A stretch of DNA of 64,000 nucleotides from Caulobacter sp. CCUG 60055 (GCF_022750545.1 NZ_PUIC01000001.1:620001-684000); one strand, 5' to 3'; shown: positions 41,628-49,939, numbered from the stretch's first letter. Translations and numbers: made by a program. The notes: a model not told the origin generated them from the letters alone.

Positions 41628-42287
41628 TCACACGCTTCGCCCCTTCAGCTGATTAGACGCTGGCGCAGCGAAATGATGACTGAACCACGCCTGCGACAGG
41701 CCGATCACCTCGTCGAGCGCGCCCGGCTCTTCGAACAAATGCGACGCGCCATCGACGATCGCCAGATGCGCCGCCGGGCCAAGCTGCCGCAAGGCCGCGC
41801 GATTGAGCGCCAAGACCTCGACATCGCGCGAACCGACGATCAGCAGGGTCGGCGCCGCCGCCGGCCCAAGCGCGCCGGCCAGGTCGGGCCGTCCCCCGCG
41901 TGAGACCACGGCCGCGACCGGCCTGCGCGCCGCGGCGCACAACGCGGCGGCCGCACCGGTGCTCGAACCGAATAGGCCGATGTCCAGCCCGCCCAAGCGC
42001 TGAGTCTCGCGAGCCCAGTCGATCGCCTCGACCAGACGGCTCGTCAGCAACGCGACATCGAAGACATTGGCACGAAAGGCGGCTTCGTCTGCATTCAGCA
42101 GGTCGAACAGCAACGTCGCCACCCCCTTCGCCGCAAGGGCGAAGGCGACTTTCCGATTGCGGGGACTGAACCGGCTCGATCCGCTGCCATGGGCGAAAAT
42201 CACCAGCCCGCGCGGTCTATTCGGCGTAATCACGTCTCCCAGCAAACTCAGCGGGCCGACCTCTACGCCGCTTTGGCTGGGCAACAT
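41628..42287 (-). CDS. Alpha/beta hydrolase, dienelactone-hydrolase-like (paralogue of 29539)
   Basis: A 219-residue hydrolase with nucleophile elbow IGLFGSSTGAAAALCAA, Asp in VGSRDVEVLALN and His in DGASHLFEEPGALDEV. Most of its length can be aligned with the hydrolase at 29539 (LVIFAHGSGSSRFSPRNR against LVIFAHSGGSSRFNPRNR). Two FNR/FixK-type boxes precede it, the nearer about 68 nt upstream. It lies in the segment between the two IS6-family remnants. Confidence 0.88.
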   Translation of the reverse strand: MLPSQSGVEVGPLSLLGDVITPNRPRGLVIFAHGSGSSRFSPRNRKVAFALAAKGVATLLFDLLNADEAAFRANVFDVALLTSRLVEAIDWARETQRLGGLDIGLFGSSTGAAAALCAAARRPVAAVVSRGGRPDLAGALGPAAAPTLLIVGSRDVEVLALNRAALRQLGPAAHLAIVDGASHLFEEPGALDEVIGLSQAWFSHHFAAPASNQLKGRSV

Positions 42288-42348
42288 CGCACAGCTCCAA
42301 TTTCAACCTCTCCATCCAGCCATGTTGAACAGGGAAAGGCGAAGCGCC

Positions 42349-42395
42349 TTGAGCCCGCTCAAGTCGAGCCGGCGCGTCATGCTGATGCGGATCAA
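42349..42395. promoter_or_regulatory. Two FNR/FixK-type boxes upstream of the second hydrolase
   Basis: TTGAGCCCGCTCAA (42349-42362, symmetrical) and CTGATGCGGATCAA (42382-42395, one mismatch), centres 33 bases apart. The first is centred about 68 nt upstream of the hydrolase start (42287, minus strand). Confidence 0.72.
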
Positions 42396-42440
42396 ACCGT
42401 TGGCGGGGTGTTGTCACGTTAACCGTCATCAGCCCGCGAA

Positions 42441-42960
42441 CGCCCCTCCCCGCCCCGACCGTCAGGCGGCGATCGTCGCCTCCGCCTACGCTTGATGCGC
42501 CGCGGCCCGGAATTGGCGGAGCGTCGATCGGCGGATCAGATGGGGTTGCAGGTTGAAGGTGTTGTAGACGGCGACGTGAGTGGCGAGGAAGCGCTGGGCT
42601 GAGCCCTGGCTCTTGAACTTCTCCATCTTTCGCTCCCGTTGTCGGATCGGCAGGTGCGAATTTTCCGCCCGATGGTTTTCGCGCATGCCGCCCGGCCGGT
42701 GACGCTCCTGCAGGTTCAGTGTCTTGGCCGCCGCCCGATACGAGGCCAGCTTGTTCGTCGTGATCGTTTCGGGATGAACGCCCTGGCTTTTCAGCAATTT
42801 TCTCAGCAGCTTCAAAGCCGCCGCCTTATTGCGGCGCTTCTGGGCCAGCATGTTGAGGACCTCGCCCTCATCGTCGACGGCTCGCCACAGAAACATCCAT
42901 CAGCCGCCGATCTTCACCACCATCTCGTCCAGACGCCAGCGGCCCGTCGGCGGCGCAGCG
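42441..42960 (-). mobile_element. IS6-family transposase remnant, 5'-truncated
   Basis: The minus strand encodes the middle and C-terminal parts of an IS6-family DDE transposase: WRLDEMVVKIGG, an in-frame TGA, then WMFLWRAVDDEGEVLNMLAQ, RRNKAAALKLLRKLLKSQG, TINKLASYR-like TTNKLASYRAAAKTLNLQER, MRENHRAENSHLP and YNTFNLQPHLIRRSTLRQFR. The N-terminal part is missing. It is in the same orientation as the remnant at 40233, and the two share their outer end, so they bracket about 1.8 kb carrying three genes. Confidence 0.85.
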
Positions 42961-43062
42961 GCCTATGGCCGGCTGGGCGCAACATCAATCTGGTTCGTCG
43001 CCGCGATGGTCCTGTTGACCGCCAGCTCCAAGCGTCTGTTTCCCGCTCCCGAAGCGCCGTGA
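42961..43062 (+). pseudogene. C-terminal fragment of a membrane protein (possibly MFS transporter)
   Basis: The plus-strand frame that ends at 43062 reads GRLGATSIWFVAAMVLLTAS then a short basic tail, like the last membrane helix of an MFS-type transporter. The upstream part is replaced by the IS6-family remnant. Too short for a secure family call. Confidence 0.3.
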
Positions 43063-43083
43063 AGGTCCGCCCCGTGAAGGGTA

Positions 43084-43097
43084 TTGATGCGGATCAA
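43084..43097. promoter_or_regulatory. FNR/FixK-type box
   Basis: TTGATGCGGATCAA, centre about 63 nt upstream of the PepSY gene start at 43154. Confidence 0.78.
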
Positions 43098-43153
43098 GGA
43101 GGCTCCGGGGCCAATCCGACAGGATTCGAAAGGCTGTTCACAGGAGAAGCCTC

Positions 43154-43534
43154 ATGAAGCGCATCTTGATCGCCGTCGCCAGCATCGCCATTGCGTCCCC
43201 CCTCACGGGTCACACGGTCGCCGCGGAACACTTCAAGGGCGAGTCCCTGGCGAAGTCGGCCAAGCTCGACATCGCCAAGGCCCGATCCATAGCCCTGAAG
43301 GCTCGCCCTGGACGTATCACCGAAGAGGAGCTCGAAAAGGAAAAGGGAGGCAGCGGTCTACGCTACTCCTTCGATATACTGAGCAACGGAACGACGTACG
43401 AGGTGGGCGTAGACGCCAACTCCGGCGATATCCTCGAAAACGGGCACGAAGGCATGGTGAGCGAGGCCGGAGAAGCCGTGAAGGAAGGCGCCGGGCGGGT
43501 GACCGACGCGTTGAAGAAGAAAAAGCCCGATTAA
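43154..43534 (+). CDS. Secreted PepSY-domain protein
   Basis: A 126-residue protein with a signal peptide (MKRILIAVASIAIASPLTGH, cleavage near VAA-E). The mature part contains one PepSY repeat: LDIAKARSIALKARPGRITE, then LRYSFDILSNGTTYEVGVDA and NSGDILE. PepSY proteins are thought to inhibit or regulate proteases or sensor proteins outside the membrane. CAGGAGAAG precedes the ATG, and a FNR/FixK-type box lies about 63 nt upstream. Confidence 0.85.
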   Translation: MKRILIAVASIAIASPLTGHTVAAEHFKGESLAKSAKLDIAKARSIALKARPGRITEEELEKEKGGSGLRYSFDILSNGTTYEVGVDANSGDILENGHEGMVSEAGEAVKEGAGRVTDALKKKKPD

Positions 43535-43661
43535 GGCCCGTCGCCCCCCGATCCACGCATGGCCCAGACTGGAGATGGTGTGGACGGCGCTCACGCGGCA
43601 ACTGCGTGTCATGATGGCTGCCGTCGAACATGTCATCAGAGGAGCGCCGCCCACCGAGGAG

Positions 43662-44372
43662 ATGACCACTGTTGGAGTTGATCTGGCGAGGAGCGTCTTC
43701 CGGGTTCACGCGCTCGACGCCACCGGACGCGTCGGCCTCGAGGCCGGCAGCAGCGCGCATCACTGGGGTCGTGTCCTAAGACAGCTCGGCCATGACGTGC
43801 GTCTGCTCCCGCCAGTCTATGTGAAGCCCTGTGTTCGCCGGCAAAAGAACGACGTCGCCGACGCGACGGCGACCTGCGAGGCGGTGACCCGGCCGTCGAT
43901 GCGTTTCGTATCGATCAAGTCCGAGGAACAACAGGCCGCACTGATGCTGCACAGGGCGCGCTCGTTACTACCGTCGCAGCGCACCGCGCTGATCTGCGTG
44001 ATACGCGGCCATATGGCCGAGTTGGACCTCACGGCTCCCCGCGCCGTGCGCAACCTACGCCCTCTGCTCAGTGTCCCTGGCCGATGAGGCGGACGATAGT
44101 CTGCCGCCGATCCCAGGCTGCGCTCAGCCCCCTGTCCGATCAACTCGGCTACATCGAGATCCAGATCGCCAGCCTCGACCGCCAGCTTCTGGAATGGCGT
44201 CGCTCGAGCTCTGTCAGCCAGCGCCTAGCGAGCATCCCAGGCGTAGGGCCAGTCGCCGCAACGGCGCTCGCCGCCAGCGTCACGGAACCCGCGATGTTCG
44301 CATCCGGGCGAGAGTTCTCGGCTTCCTGGGTCTGATACCCCGCCAAAACTCTAGCGGCGGCAAGGTCCGGGA
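43662..44372 (+). mobile_element. IS110-family transposase remnant
   Basis: The pieces run in order through at least two frame changes: TTVGVDLARSVFRVHALDA with the first catalytic Asp, RRQKNDVADATATCEAVTRP, LLPSQRTALICVIRGHMAEL, then in another frame ASIPGVGPVAATALAASVTE and in a third LGFLGLIPRQNSSGGKVREH. These are the N-terminal DEDD and C-terminal Transposase_20 domains of IS110 enzymes. The C-terminus after GGKVREH is missing, so the element is dead. Confidence 0.85.
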
Positions 44373-44522
44373 GCATCGTTCAGTTCGGGGCGACCGGGCC
44401 GTTGACGCCCCTCAGGCGCTAACAAAAGCTATCAGCGCCCCGCCAGGAGGGGCGATCCAGGCGATCCGAACCGGGACAGACGTAGATCACGTCATCTGCC
44501 GGGCGTGAGCTGCACGCCAATC

Positions 44523-45002
44523 CTATTCATCCCGCAGCCACCCGCCCGTTTCCGGCACTGCGAAGGTCAGGTCATCAAGCCAGGCTCCAAGCGCGTGATC
44601 CGGGGTTTTGGTCAGATCCTTCGCGAGCGCGCCAGCGATTGGCGTCGAGGGCTCAAGACACCGGCGCAGAGCGCCGATCAGTCGTGGGGGCGCAGCGAGG
44701 ACGACGCCGGTCAGGCCCGTGCTGGAGACGATGCCCGCCGCCTGCGCCGCAACCTGCGCCACGAAAGCTGTCTTCGCCCGCCGCACATGCCCCTCGCGAC
44801 CGACACGATGGCGGACCGGCTCGTGACTGCCAAACACCCTGGCCTGCGGACTCGCGTGCAGCCTGTCGCGCAAGGTCTTGAGCCGGCTCATTTGGTTTAG
44901 CTCGGCGACCGTGACGAAGTCGCCGTTGGACGATGATCGTTCGACCATGCGCGCTCGGCCGCCATCGGTCAAAACAAAGAGGAACTTCCGGCGCTTAGCC
45001 AC
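44523..45002 (-). CDS. Host_attach family protein (bacterial eRF1-like)
   Basis: A 159-residue protein of the Host_attach/AtsE family: FLFVLTDGGRARMVERSSSN at the start, KTLRDRLHASPQARVFGSHE in the middle, FVAQVAAQAAGIVSSTG, VVLAAPPRLIGALRRCL and the ending LDDLTFAVPETGGW-like tail. The fold is related to archaeal and eukaryotic release-factor eRF1 domains, and a link to ribosome rescue or RNA has been proposed for the wider group. Divergent from the BON gene, sharing a FNR/FixK-type box. Confidence 0.83.
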   Translation of the reverse strand: MAKRRKFLFVLTDGGRARMVERSSSNGDFVTVAELNQMSRLKTLRDRLHASPQARVFGSHEPVRHRVGREGHVRRAKTAFVAQVAAQAAGIVSSTGLTGVVLAAPPRLIGALRRCLEPSTPIAGALAKDLTKTPDHALGAWLDDLTFAVPETGGWLRDE

Positions 45003-45073
45003 GGGGCGCCTTCCTTTCGGATTTCGGAACGGCGATATCGCGCGACTTCTGCGCCGCTCCAGGAAGATGCGCC

Positions 45074-45087
45074 TTGATCCACGTCAA
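45074..45087. promoter_or_regulatory. FNR/FixK-type box between Host_attach and BON genes
   Basis: TTGATCCACGTCAA. Centre about 78 nt from the Host_attach start (45002, minus) and about 66 nt from the BON gene start (45147, plus). Confidence 0.75.
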
Positions 45088-45146
45088 CGCAGTTTTGCGG
45101 CATGGCGCAAGACTGCCCTGCCGGGCTGGAGGATGGAGCAAAGACT

Positions 45147-45797
45147 ATGGGTAACGACAGCAATATTCGAAACGATGTCCTTGCGGAGCTCAAGTTTGAG
45201 CCGCAAGTCGCCGACGCCGCCGTCGGGGTGACGGTGGCCGACGGCGTCGTGACCTTGAGCGGTCACGTGTCGAGCTATGCTGAAAAGCTGGCGGCGGAAG
45301 CGGCGGCCAAGCGCGTCAAAGGGGTTCGGGCCATCGCCGAAGACATCGAGGTCCGCCTTCCGTACGAGGTGGTCCACGACGATGCGGAGATCGCCAAACG
45401 CGCAGCCAACATCATGACGTGGAACATCGTGGCGCCGAAGACGGGGGTGAAAGTCAAGGTTGAGAACGGCTGGGTCACCCTTAGCGGCGAGGTCGACTGG
45501 ACTTACAAGAGAGAAGAAGTCGAACGCATCGTCCGCCATCTGACGGGCGTAAGGGGGGTGACGAACCTGATCACCTTGCGAAGCGGCATCAAGCAAGGCG
45601 ACGTCAAGAGCCAGATCAAGAAGGCGTTTCATCGCAACGCCGAGATCGACGCCTCAGGCATCGAAATCGGCATAGACGGCGGCAAGGTGACGCTTTCTGG
45701 CGACGTCAAGCTCTGGCGAGAACGCGAGATGGCGGAGAACGCCGTTTGGGCCGTCCCAGGCGTCTATCAGGTGATCGACAAACTCGTGGTGATCTAG
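45147..45797 (+). CDS. Cytoplasmic triple-BON-domain protein, paralogue of 21359
   Basis: A 216-residue protein of three BON repeats with no signal peptide: VTVADGVVTLSGHVSSYAEK, VKVENGWVTLSGEVDWTYKR and IGIDGGKVTLSGDVKLWRER open the repeats. It aligns with the protein at 21359 along its whole length (GVRAIAEDIEVRLP, GVTNLITLRSGIKQ, and an ending of VIDKLVVI against VVDRLVII). It probably binds a shared ligand or surface. It is followed after 66 bases by a frameshifted Nudix gene and has a FNR/FixK-type box about 66 nt upstream. Confidence 0.9.
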   Translation: MGNDSNIRNDVLAELKFEPQVADAAVGVTVADGVVTLSGHVSSYAEKLAAEAAAKRVKGVRAIAEDIEVRLPYEVVHDDAEIAKRAANIMTWNIVAPKTGVKVKVENGWVTLSGEVDWTYKREEVERIVRHLTGVRGVTNLITLRSGIKQGDVKSQIKKAFHRNAEIDASGIEIGIDGGKVTLSGDVKLWREREMAENAVWAVPGVYQVIDKLVVI

Positions 45798-45863
45798 GCC
45801 GAAGGCAGGATCGCGGCGGGGACGCCCCGTCCTCGCCAGCTCCTCTGCTTCAAGCAAAGCTTC

Positions 45864-46330
45864 ATGCCGCCCCAGACAAGCGCAGGACTGCTCGTTTTCC
45901 GCAACGCCCCGACCGGAGCGGAATTTTTGCTGGTTCATCCTGGCGGACCGTTCTGGAAGAACAGGGACGATGGAGTTTGGTCCATTCCCAAGGGCTTGAT
46001 CGAACAAGGCGAGGACGGGCTTTGCGCCGCCGCTCGCGAGTTCACGGAAGAAACCGGCGCATCGGTTTCCGGTCCGTTCGCCCCCTGACGCCCTTGCGCC
46101 AGAAAAGCGGCAAGATGGTCCTGTGCTGGCTCGTTGAAGCGGACATCGATCTGGGCCGCTTTAGCAACAACCTGATGACCCTCGAGACGCCGACGGTTTC
46201 GGGACGGATGGGCCGCTTCGCAGAATGCGACCGCGCCACCTATATGCCCGCAGATCTTGCGATGCGAAAAATCCTCCCCGGCCAACGTGGCTTCGTCGCC
46301 CAGGCGCTCAACCAGCTAGGCGCGGGATAA
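45864..46330 (+). pseudogene. Nudix hydrolase with a one-base frameshift
   Basis: The first frame (ATG 45864) gives SAGLLVFRNAPTGAEFLLVH and a Nudix-type helix KGLIEQGEDGLCAAAREFTE then ETGASVSGP, and ends at TGA 46086-46088. Continuing in the -1 frame gives PLTPLRQKSGKMVLCWLVEA to the normal C-terminus LPGQRGFVAQALNQLG. One C added to the C5 run at 46081-46085 would restore a single frame of about 155 residues. It is thus either a pseudogene or a homopolymer sequencing error. This subgroup (DUF4743/NTP-pyrophosphatase-like) cleans nucleotide pools. Confidence 0.8.
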
Positions 46331-46394
46331 ACGCCTCCAACCGCCACGGTTACGGCATGGCGAAAGGACTGAGTTTGACGACCTCGGCGCCGCG

Positions 46395-46874
46395 TTACGC
46401 GCCACCGGGCGCGGCGTCGATCCGCACGAGATCCGAGTACAGCTTGCCGTCCCTCATCTCGATTAGGGACACGATCGCGGGCGTCGCGCGCATCACCGCC
46501 ACGGAGGACGCCGGCGGCGCGAACAGGCTGGCCTCCGGATACCGGCTGTGGATCAGATCGTTAAGATGCCGGATTTCTGCGAGATCGACGATCTCCGCCG
46601 CGTGGGCGGCCATCGACAGCCCCCGTCGAGGCGATTGATCGCCTCCGGTTCCGATCGCGATCGAAACCCGCGGATCGTGCTGGATATTGGCGAGCTTCTG
46701 GCTGGTGCGTGAGACGACGAAATAGAGCGTCGTCGCCTGGTTCACGTACCCGACCATGGTGTTCTGCGGCCAACCATCCGGCCGCAGGGTCGCCAGACAC
46801 ATCAGCCTATGGGCGTCCAGCATGGCTTGAATCCGCCCTAAGGCGCCCGGATCAGCGGCTTTTGGCTCTTCCAC
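46395..46874 (-). CDS. Pyridoxamine 5'-phosphate oxidase-fold protein
   Basis: A 159-residue split-barrel protein: MCLATLRPDGWPQNTMVGYV, LYFVVSRTSQKLANIQHDPR, VSIAIGTGGDQSP and GLSMAAHAAEIVD. It resembles the protein at 28648 in layout but is only distantly similar. GTG 46874 has GGAGAG upstream and is preferred to a longer ATG frame starting at 46949. It probably binds flavin. No FNR-type box was found in the 136 bases shared with the divergent MgtC-type gene. Confidence 0.8.
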   Translation of the reverse strand: MEEPKAADPGALGRIQAMLDAHRLMCLATLRPDGWPQNTMVGYVNQATTLYFVVSRTSQKLANIQHDPRVSIAIGTGGDQSPRRGLSMAAHAAEIVDLAEIRHLNDLIHSRYPEASLFAPPASSVAVMRATPAIVSLIEMRDGKLYSDLVRIDAAPGGA

Positions 46875-47010
46875 GGTTCGCTCTCCATAGCATCGACACT
46901 TGATTGAATGCTGATCCCCGACAACGCGCTTCTCATTGCGACGTCTCAAAGTCCGTCGACGCCGATGCGCCCATTATCGAAACCGTTGTCGCGCTTCGCG
47001 GGACAAGGCC

Positions 47011-48255
47011 ATGATCGAAAGCCTGTCGCATCGCCCCGAATGGTCCCTGCTGGTCGCACTGGCCACGGGCCTCCTGATCGGCGCGGAGCGCGAACGCCGT
47101 AAGGAGGAAGGCGAAGGCCACGCGCCAGCCGGGGTGAGAACCTTCGCCCTCGTCGCCCTGCTCGGGGCGGTCACCGCCCAACTCGGCGAGGGCATGGCGC
47201 TGCTGACCGGCGCCTTGGTCGGCGTCGGCGCGATCGTCGGCTACAGCCTCGAGGACCGGCGCGACCCTGGGCTGACCGGCGAAATCGCGCTCGTCCTCAC
47301 CTTCGCGCTAGGGGTGCTCAGCCATGTCAACGCGATCCTGACCTTCGCGATTGGCGTGGTCGTCACCGCTTTGCTGGCCTATCGCACGCAGATTCACCAA
47401 CTGGTCCGCAAAACCCTGACACAGCAGGAATTGCTCGACGGCGTCACCTTCGCCATCGCCGCCGCCGTCATATTGCCGCTGCTGCCAAACCGGGCGCTCG
47501 ATCCGATGGGCCTCTTCAATCCGTTCACGCTCTGGCGCCTGGTCGTGCTGGTCATGGCGCTGAGCTCGCTTGGCCACATCGCCCAGCGCATGATCGGCGC
47601 CCGCTACGGCTTGATGATCGCTGGCCTCTTCGCCGGCTTCATTTCGGCGACGGCGGCCATCGCGGCCATGGCTCATCGTTCGAGAGCGGACCCAGACCTG
47701 ACCGCCGCAAGCGCGGCCGGCGCGGCCGCGTCGCTGCTGAGCAGCATGATCTACATGATGATCCTGATCTTTGTGGTCAGTCCTCGTCTTCTGTCTGCGT
47801 TGACCGCGCCGCTCGGCGCCGCTGCACTGACCTTGCTGGGCTACTCGGTGGTTCTGGGAGCCCGGTCCAGCATCCAGGGCGATCATGCGAACGCCCCCGG
47901 CCGGGCGTTCAACTTCGGCGCCGCCTTGCTGTTCGTTGGGCTGGTCGCCACGGTCACCGTGCTCTGTCGATTGCTGGCGGCGCGCCTGGGATCGGCGGGA
48001 GCATTGATCGGCGCGGCGGCGACCGGCCTGACCGACGCCCACGCCGCCGCCCTATCCATGGCCACCCTCGATCAATCCGGACAAATCGATACGCCGACGG
48101 CCGTGATCGGCGTGCTGGTCGGCCTGACGACGAACATGGCGATCAAGATTCCAGTGGCCTTCGCGCTCGGCTCCCGGCGCTTCGCCGTCCGCATAGCCGT
48201 CGGCGGCGTTCTGGCGGTCGCCAGCTTATGGGCGGCCCACGGACTGTCATCCTGA
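47011..48255 (+). CDS. MgtC/SapB and DUF4010 membrane protein
   Basis: A 414-residue protein with an N-terminal MgtC/SapB domain (LVALATGLLIGAERERR, GVRTFALVALLGAV) and a C-terminal DUF4010 domain, together about 11-12 membrane helices. Family members are usually described as magnesium-related or as unknown. ATG 47011 was chosen because the protein then starts at the conserved membrane segment. The neighbouring NRAMP-like transporter in this island may also concern Mg2+. No FNR-type box. Confidence 0.85.
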   Translation: MIESLSHRPEWSLLVALATGLLIGAERERRKEEGEGHAPAGVRTFALVALLGAVTAQLGEGMALLTGALVGVGAIVGYSLEDRRDPGLTGEIALVLTFALGVLSHVNAILTFAIGVVVTALLAYRTQIHQLVRKTLTQQELLDGVTFAIAAAVILPLLPNRALDPMGLFNPFTLWRLVVLVMALSSLGHIAQRMIGARYGLMIAGLFAGFISATAAIAAMAHRSRADPDLTAASAAGAAASLLSSMIYMMILIFVVSPRLLSALTAPLGAAALTLLGYSVVLGARSSIQGDHANAPGRAFNFGAALLFVGLVATVTVLCRLLAARLGSAGALIGAAATGLTDAHAAALSMATLDQSGQIDTPTAVIGVLVGLTTNMAIKIPVAFALGSRRFAVRIAVGGVLAVASLWAAHGLSS

Positions 48256-48445
48256 CTTCCTCATCTCGGGTCGATGGATGGCCGGACGACCAGCCCCAGG
48301 GCGCAAACCCGCCTTTGGCCGCCCGTCCGCCCGAGATCCGAAACGCCTATCGCGGTCGAACGGCGATACGGCCCGCGGGGCGCTCTCGAAGAGACCATGC
48401 CCATCCGCCGGTTCGACGGCCCAGTTCTGGGCGCGCCCTTACGCC

Positions 48446-48459
48446 TTGAGTTGCATCAA
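48446..48459. promoter_or_regulatory. FNR/FixK-type box
   Basis: TTGAGTTGCATCAA, centre about 58 nt upstream of the beta-CASP ribonuclease gene start at 48511. Confidence 0.73.
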
Positions 48460-48510
48460 GGCCCGGCTGGGACGGCCGGGCCACAAACGGCGGAGACCTT
48501 GGAGGCCATC

Positions 48511-49890
48511 ATGTCGATGACGCTCACCTGCCTCGGCGGCGCCGGCGCCGTCACCGGATCGCGGCACCTGCTGGAGTCCGATAACGACAAGCTGCTGATC
48601 GACTGCGGCCTGTTTCAGGGGCTGAAGACCCTGCGCCTGCGCAACTGGGCCCCCTTCCCGATACAGCCGGCCTCCATCGACGCCGTGATCCTGACCCATG
48701 CTCATCTCGATCATTGCGGCTATCTGCCCAAGCTGGTCCGCGAAGGCTTCAGACGCCGGGTGATCGCGACCTCTTCGACCATCGACCTTTGCGAGATCAT
48801 TCTGAGAGATGCGGCTCATCTGCAGGAGAAGGATGCGGAGTACGCCAACCGCAGCGGCTTCTCGCGCCACCATCCAGCCCTGCCGCTTTATACGGCGAAC
48901 GACGCCGAGCGCGCTCTGAAACGGCTGACGCGGGTCGCATTCCACAACGACCTGCCTCTACCGGCCGGCGCGCAGCTCACCTTCCGCCGCGCCGGCCATA
49001 TCCTGGGTGCGGCGACCGCTGAAATCCGGTGGCGAGGCCGCACCATCGCCTTTTCCGGCGACCTTGGCCGCTATGGCGATCCCATGATGGTCGATCCCGA
49101 GCCGATCCCTCAGGCCGACTATCTCGTCGTGGAATCGACCTATGGCGACCGACTGCACGATCCCGTCGATCCAACGGCCGCGCTCGGCGACATCATCGAA
49201 CGGACGACGCGGCGCGGGGGAACCGTGATCATCCCCGCCTTCGCGGTCGGCCGGGCGCAGCTGCTGCTGTACCATCTGTGGCGCCTACGCCAGTCGGGCC
49301 GCCTTGGTCTGACCCCTATCTATCTGGACAGCCCGATGGCGATCGACGCGAGCGACATCCTGCGCCGCCATCCGGACGACTATCGCCTTTCTCCGTCCGA
49401 TTGCCGCCAGGCCTGCGCGGTCGCGACCTATGTGCGCGACGTCGAAGAATCCAAGGCCATAAGCGCCAGTCCCGTGCCCAAGGTCATTTTGTCGGCCAGC
49501 GGCATGGCGACCGGCGGACGCGTGCTTCATCACATCAAGGCGTTCGGTCGCGACCCACGCAACACCATCCTGTTCTCGGGGTTCCAGGCCGCCGGCACCC
49601 GCGGCGCGGCCCTGATCGCCGGCGCCGGCGAAACCAAGATTCACGGCCAATGGATTCCGATCCGCGCCGAGATCGCCGCCCTCACCATGTTGTCAGCCCA
49701 TGCCGACGCCGCCGAAATCGTGCGCTGGCTCAAGGGTTTTCGGCAGCCGCCTCGCCACACTTTCATCGTGCATGGCGAGCCCTCCGCCTCCGAGGCCCTG
49801 CGTGTAAGGATCGGCCGGGAACTGGGATGGGACTGCACGGTGGCCGAGCCCATGGCCCCCTACGACCTTTCCGAGGCCGCGCGGGCGTGA
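48511..49890 (+). CDS. MBL-fold beta-CASP ribonuclease
   Basis: A 459-residue protein of the CPSF/RNase-J-like beta-CASP group: metal motif THAHLDHCGYLPKL, RRAGHILGAATAEI, AFSGDLGRYGDP, VESTYGDR, the beta-CASP segment TVIIPAFAVGRAQLLLYHLW, ILSASGMATGGR, and SAHADAAEIVRW with VHGE at the end. Such proteins cut or trim RNA. In several Proteobacteria homologues occur in oxygen- or stress-regulated clusters with Usp and Hsp20. GGAGG precedes ATG 48511, and a FNR/FixK-type box is about 58 nt upstream. Confidence 0.9.
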   Translation: MSMTLTCLGGAGAVTGSRHLLESDNDKLLIDCGLFQGLKTLRLRNWAPFPIQPASIDAVILTHAHLDHCGYLPKLVREGFRRRVIATSSTIDLCEIILRDAAHLQEKDAEYANRSGFSRHHPALPLYTANDAERALKRLTRVAFHNDLPLPAGAQLTFRRAGHILGAATAEIRWRGRTIAFSGDLGRYGDPMMVDPEPIPQADYLVVESTYGDRLHDPVDPTAALGDIIERTTRRGGTVIIPAFAVGRAQLLLYHLWRLRQSGRLGLTPIYLDSPMAIDASDILRRHPDDYRLSPSDCRQACAVATYVRDVEESKAISASPVPKVILSASGMATGGRVLHHIKAFGRDPRNTILFSGFQAAGTRGAALIAGAGETKIHGQWIPIRAEIAALTMLSAHADAAEIVRWLKGFRQPPRHTFIVHGEPSASEALRVRIGRELGWDCTVAEPMAPYDLSEAARA

Positions 49891-49939
49891 CCAGAAGCCT
49901 GGGCTGATCCCGGACCCACTGCTTCGAGCCGGCAGGCGA

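Noticed and set aside
44878-44891. FNR-like sequence TTGAGCCGGCTCAT
   Set aside because: It lies inside the Host_attach coding sequence, has a mismatch and is not at the usual distance from any start codon.
46885-46906. TTGAT near the divergent PNPOx/MgtC promoters
   Set aside because: The matching ATCAA half is not present at the correct spacing.
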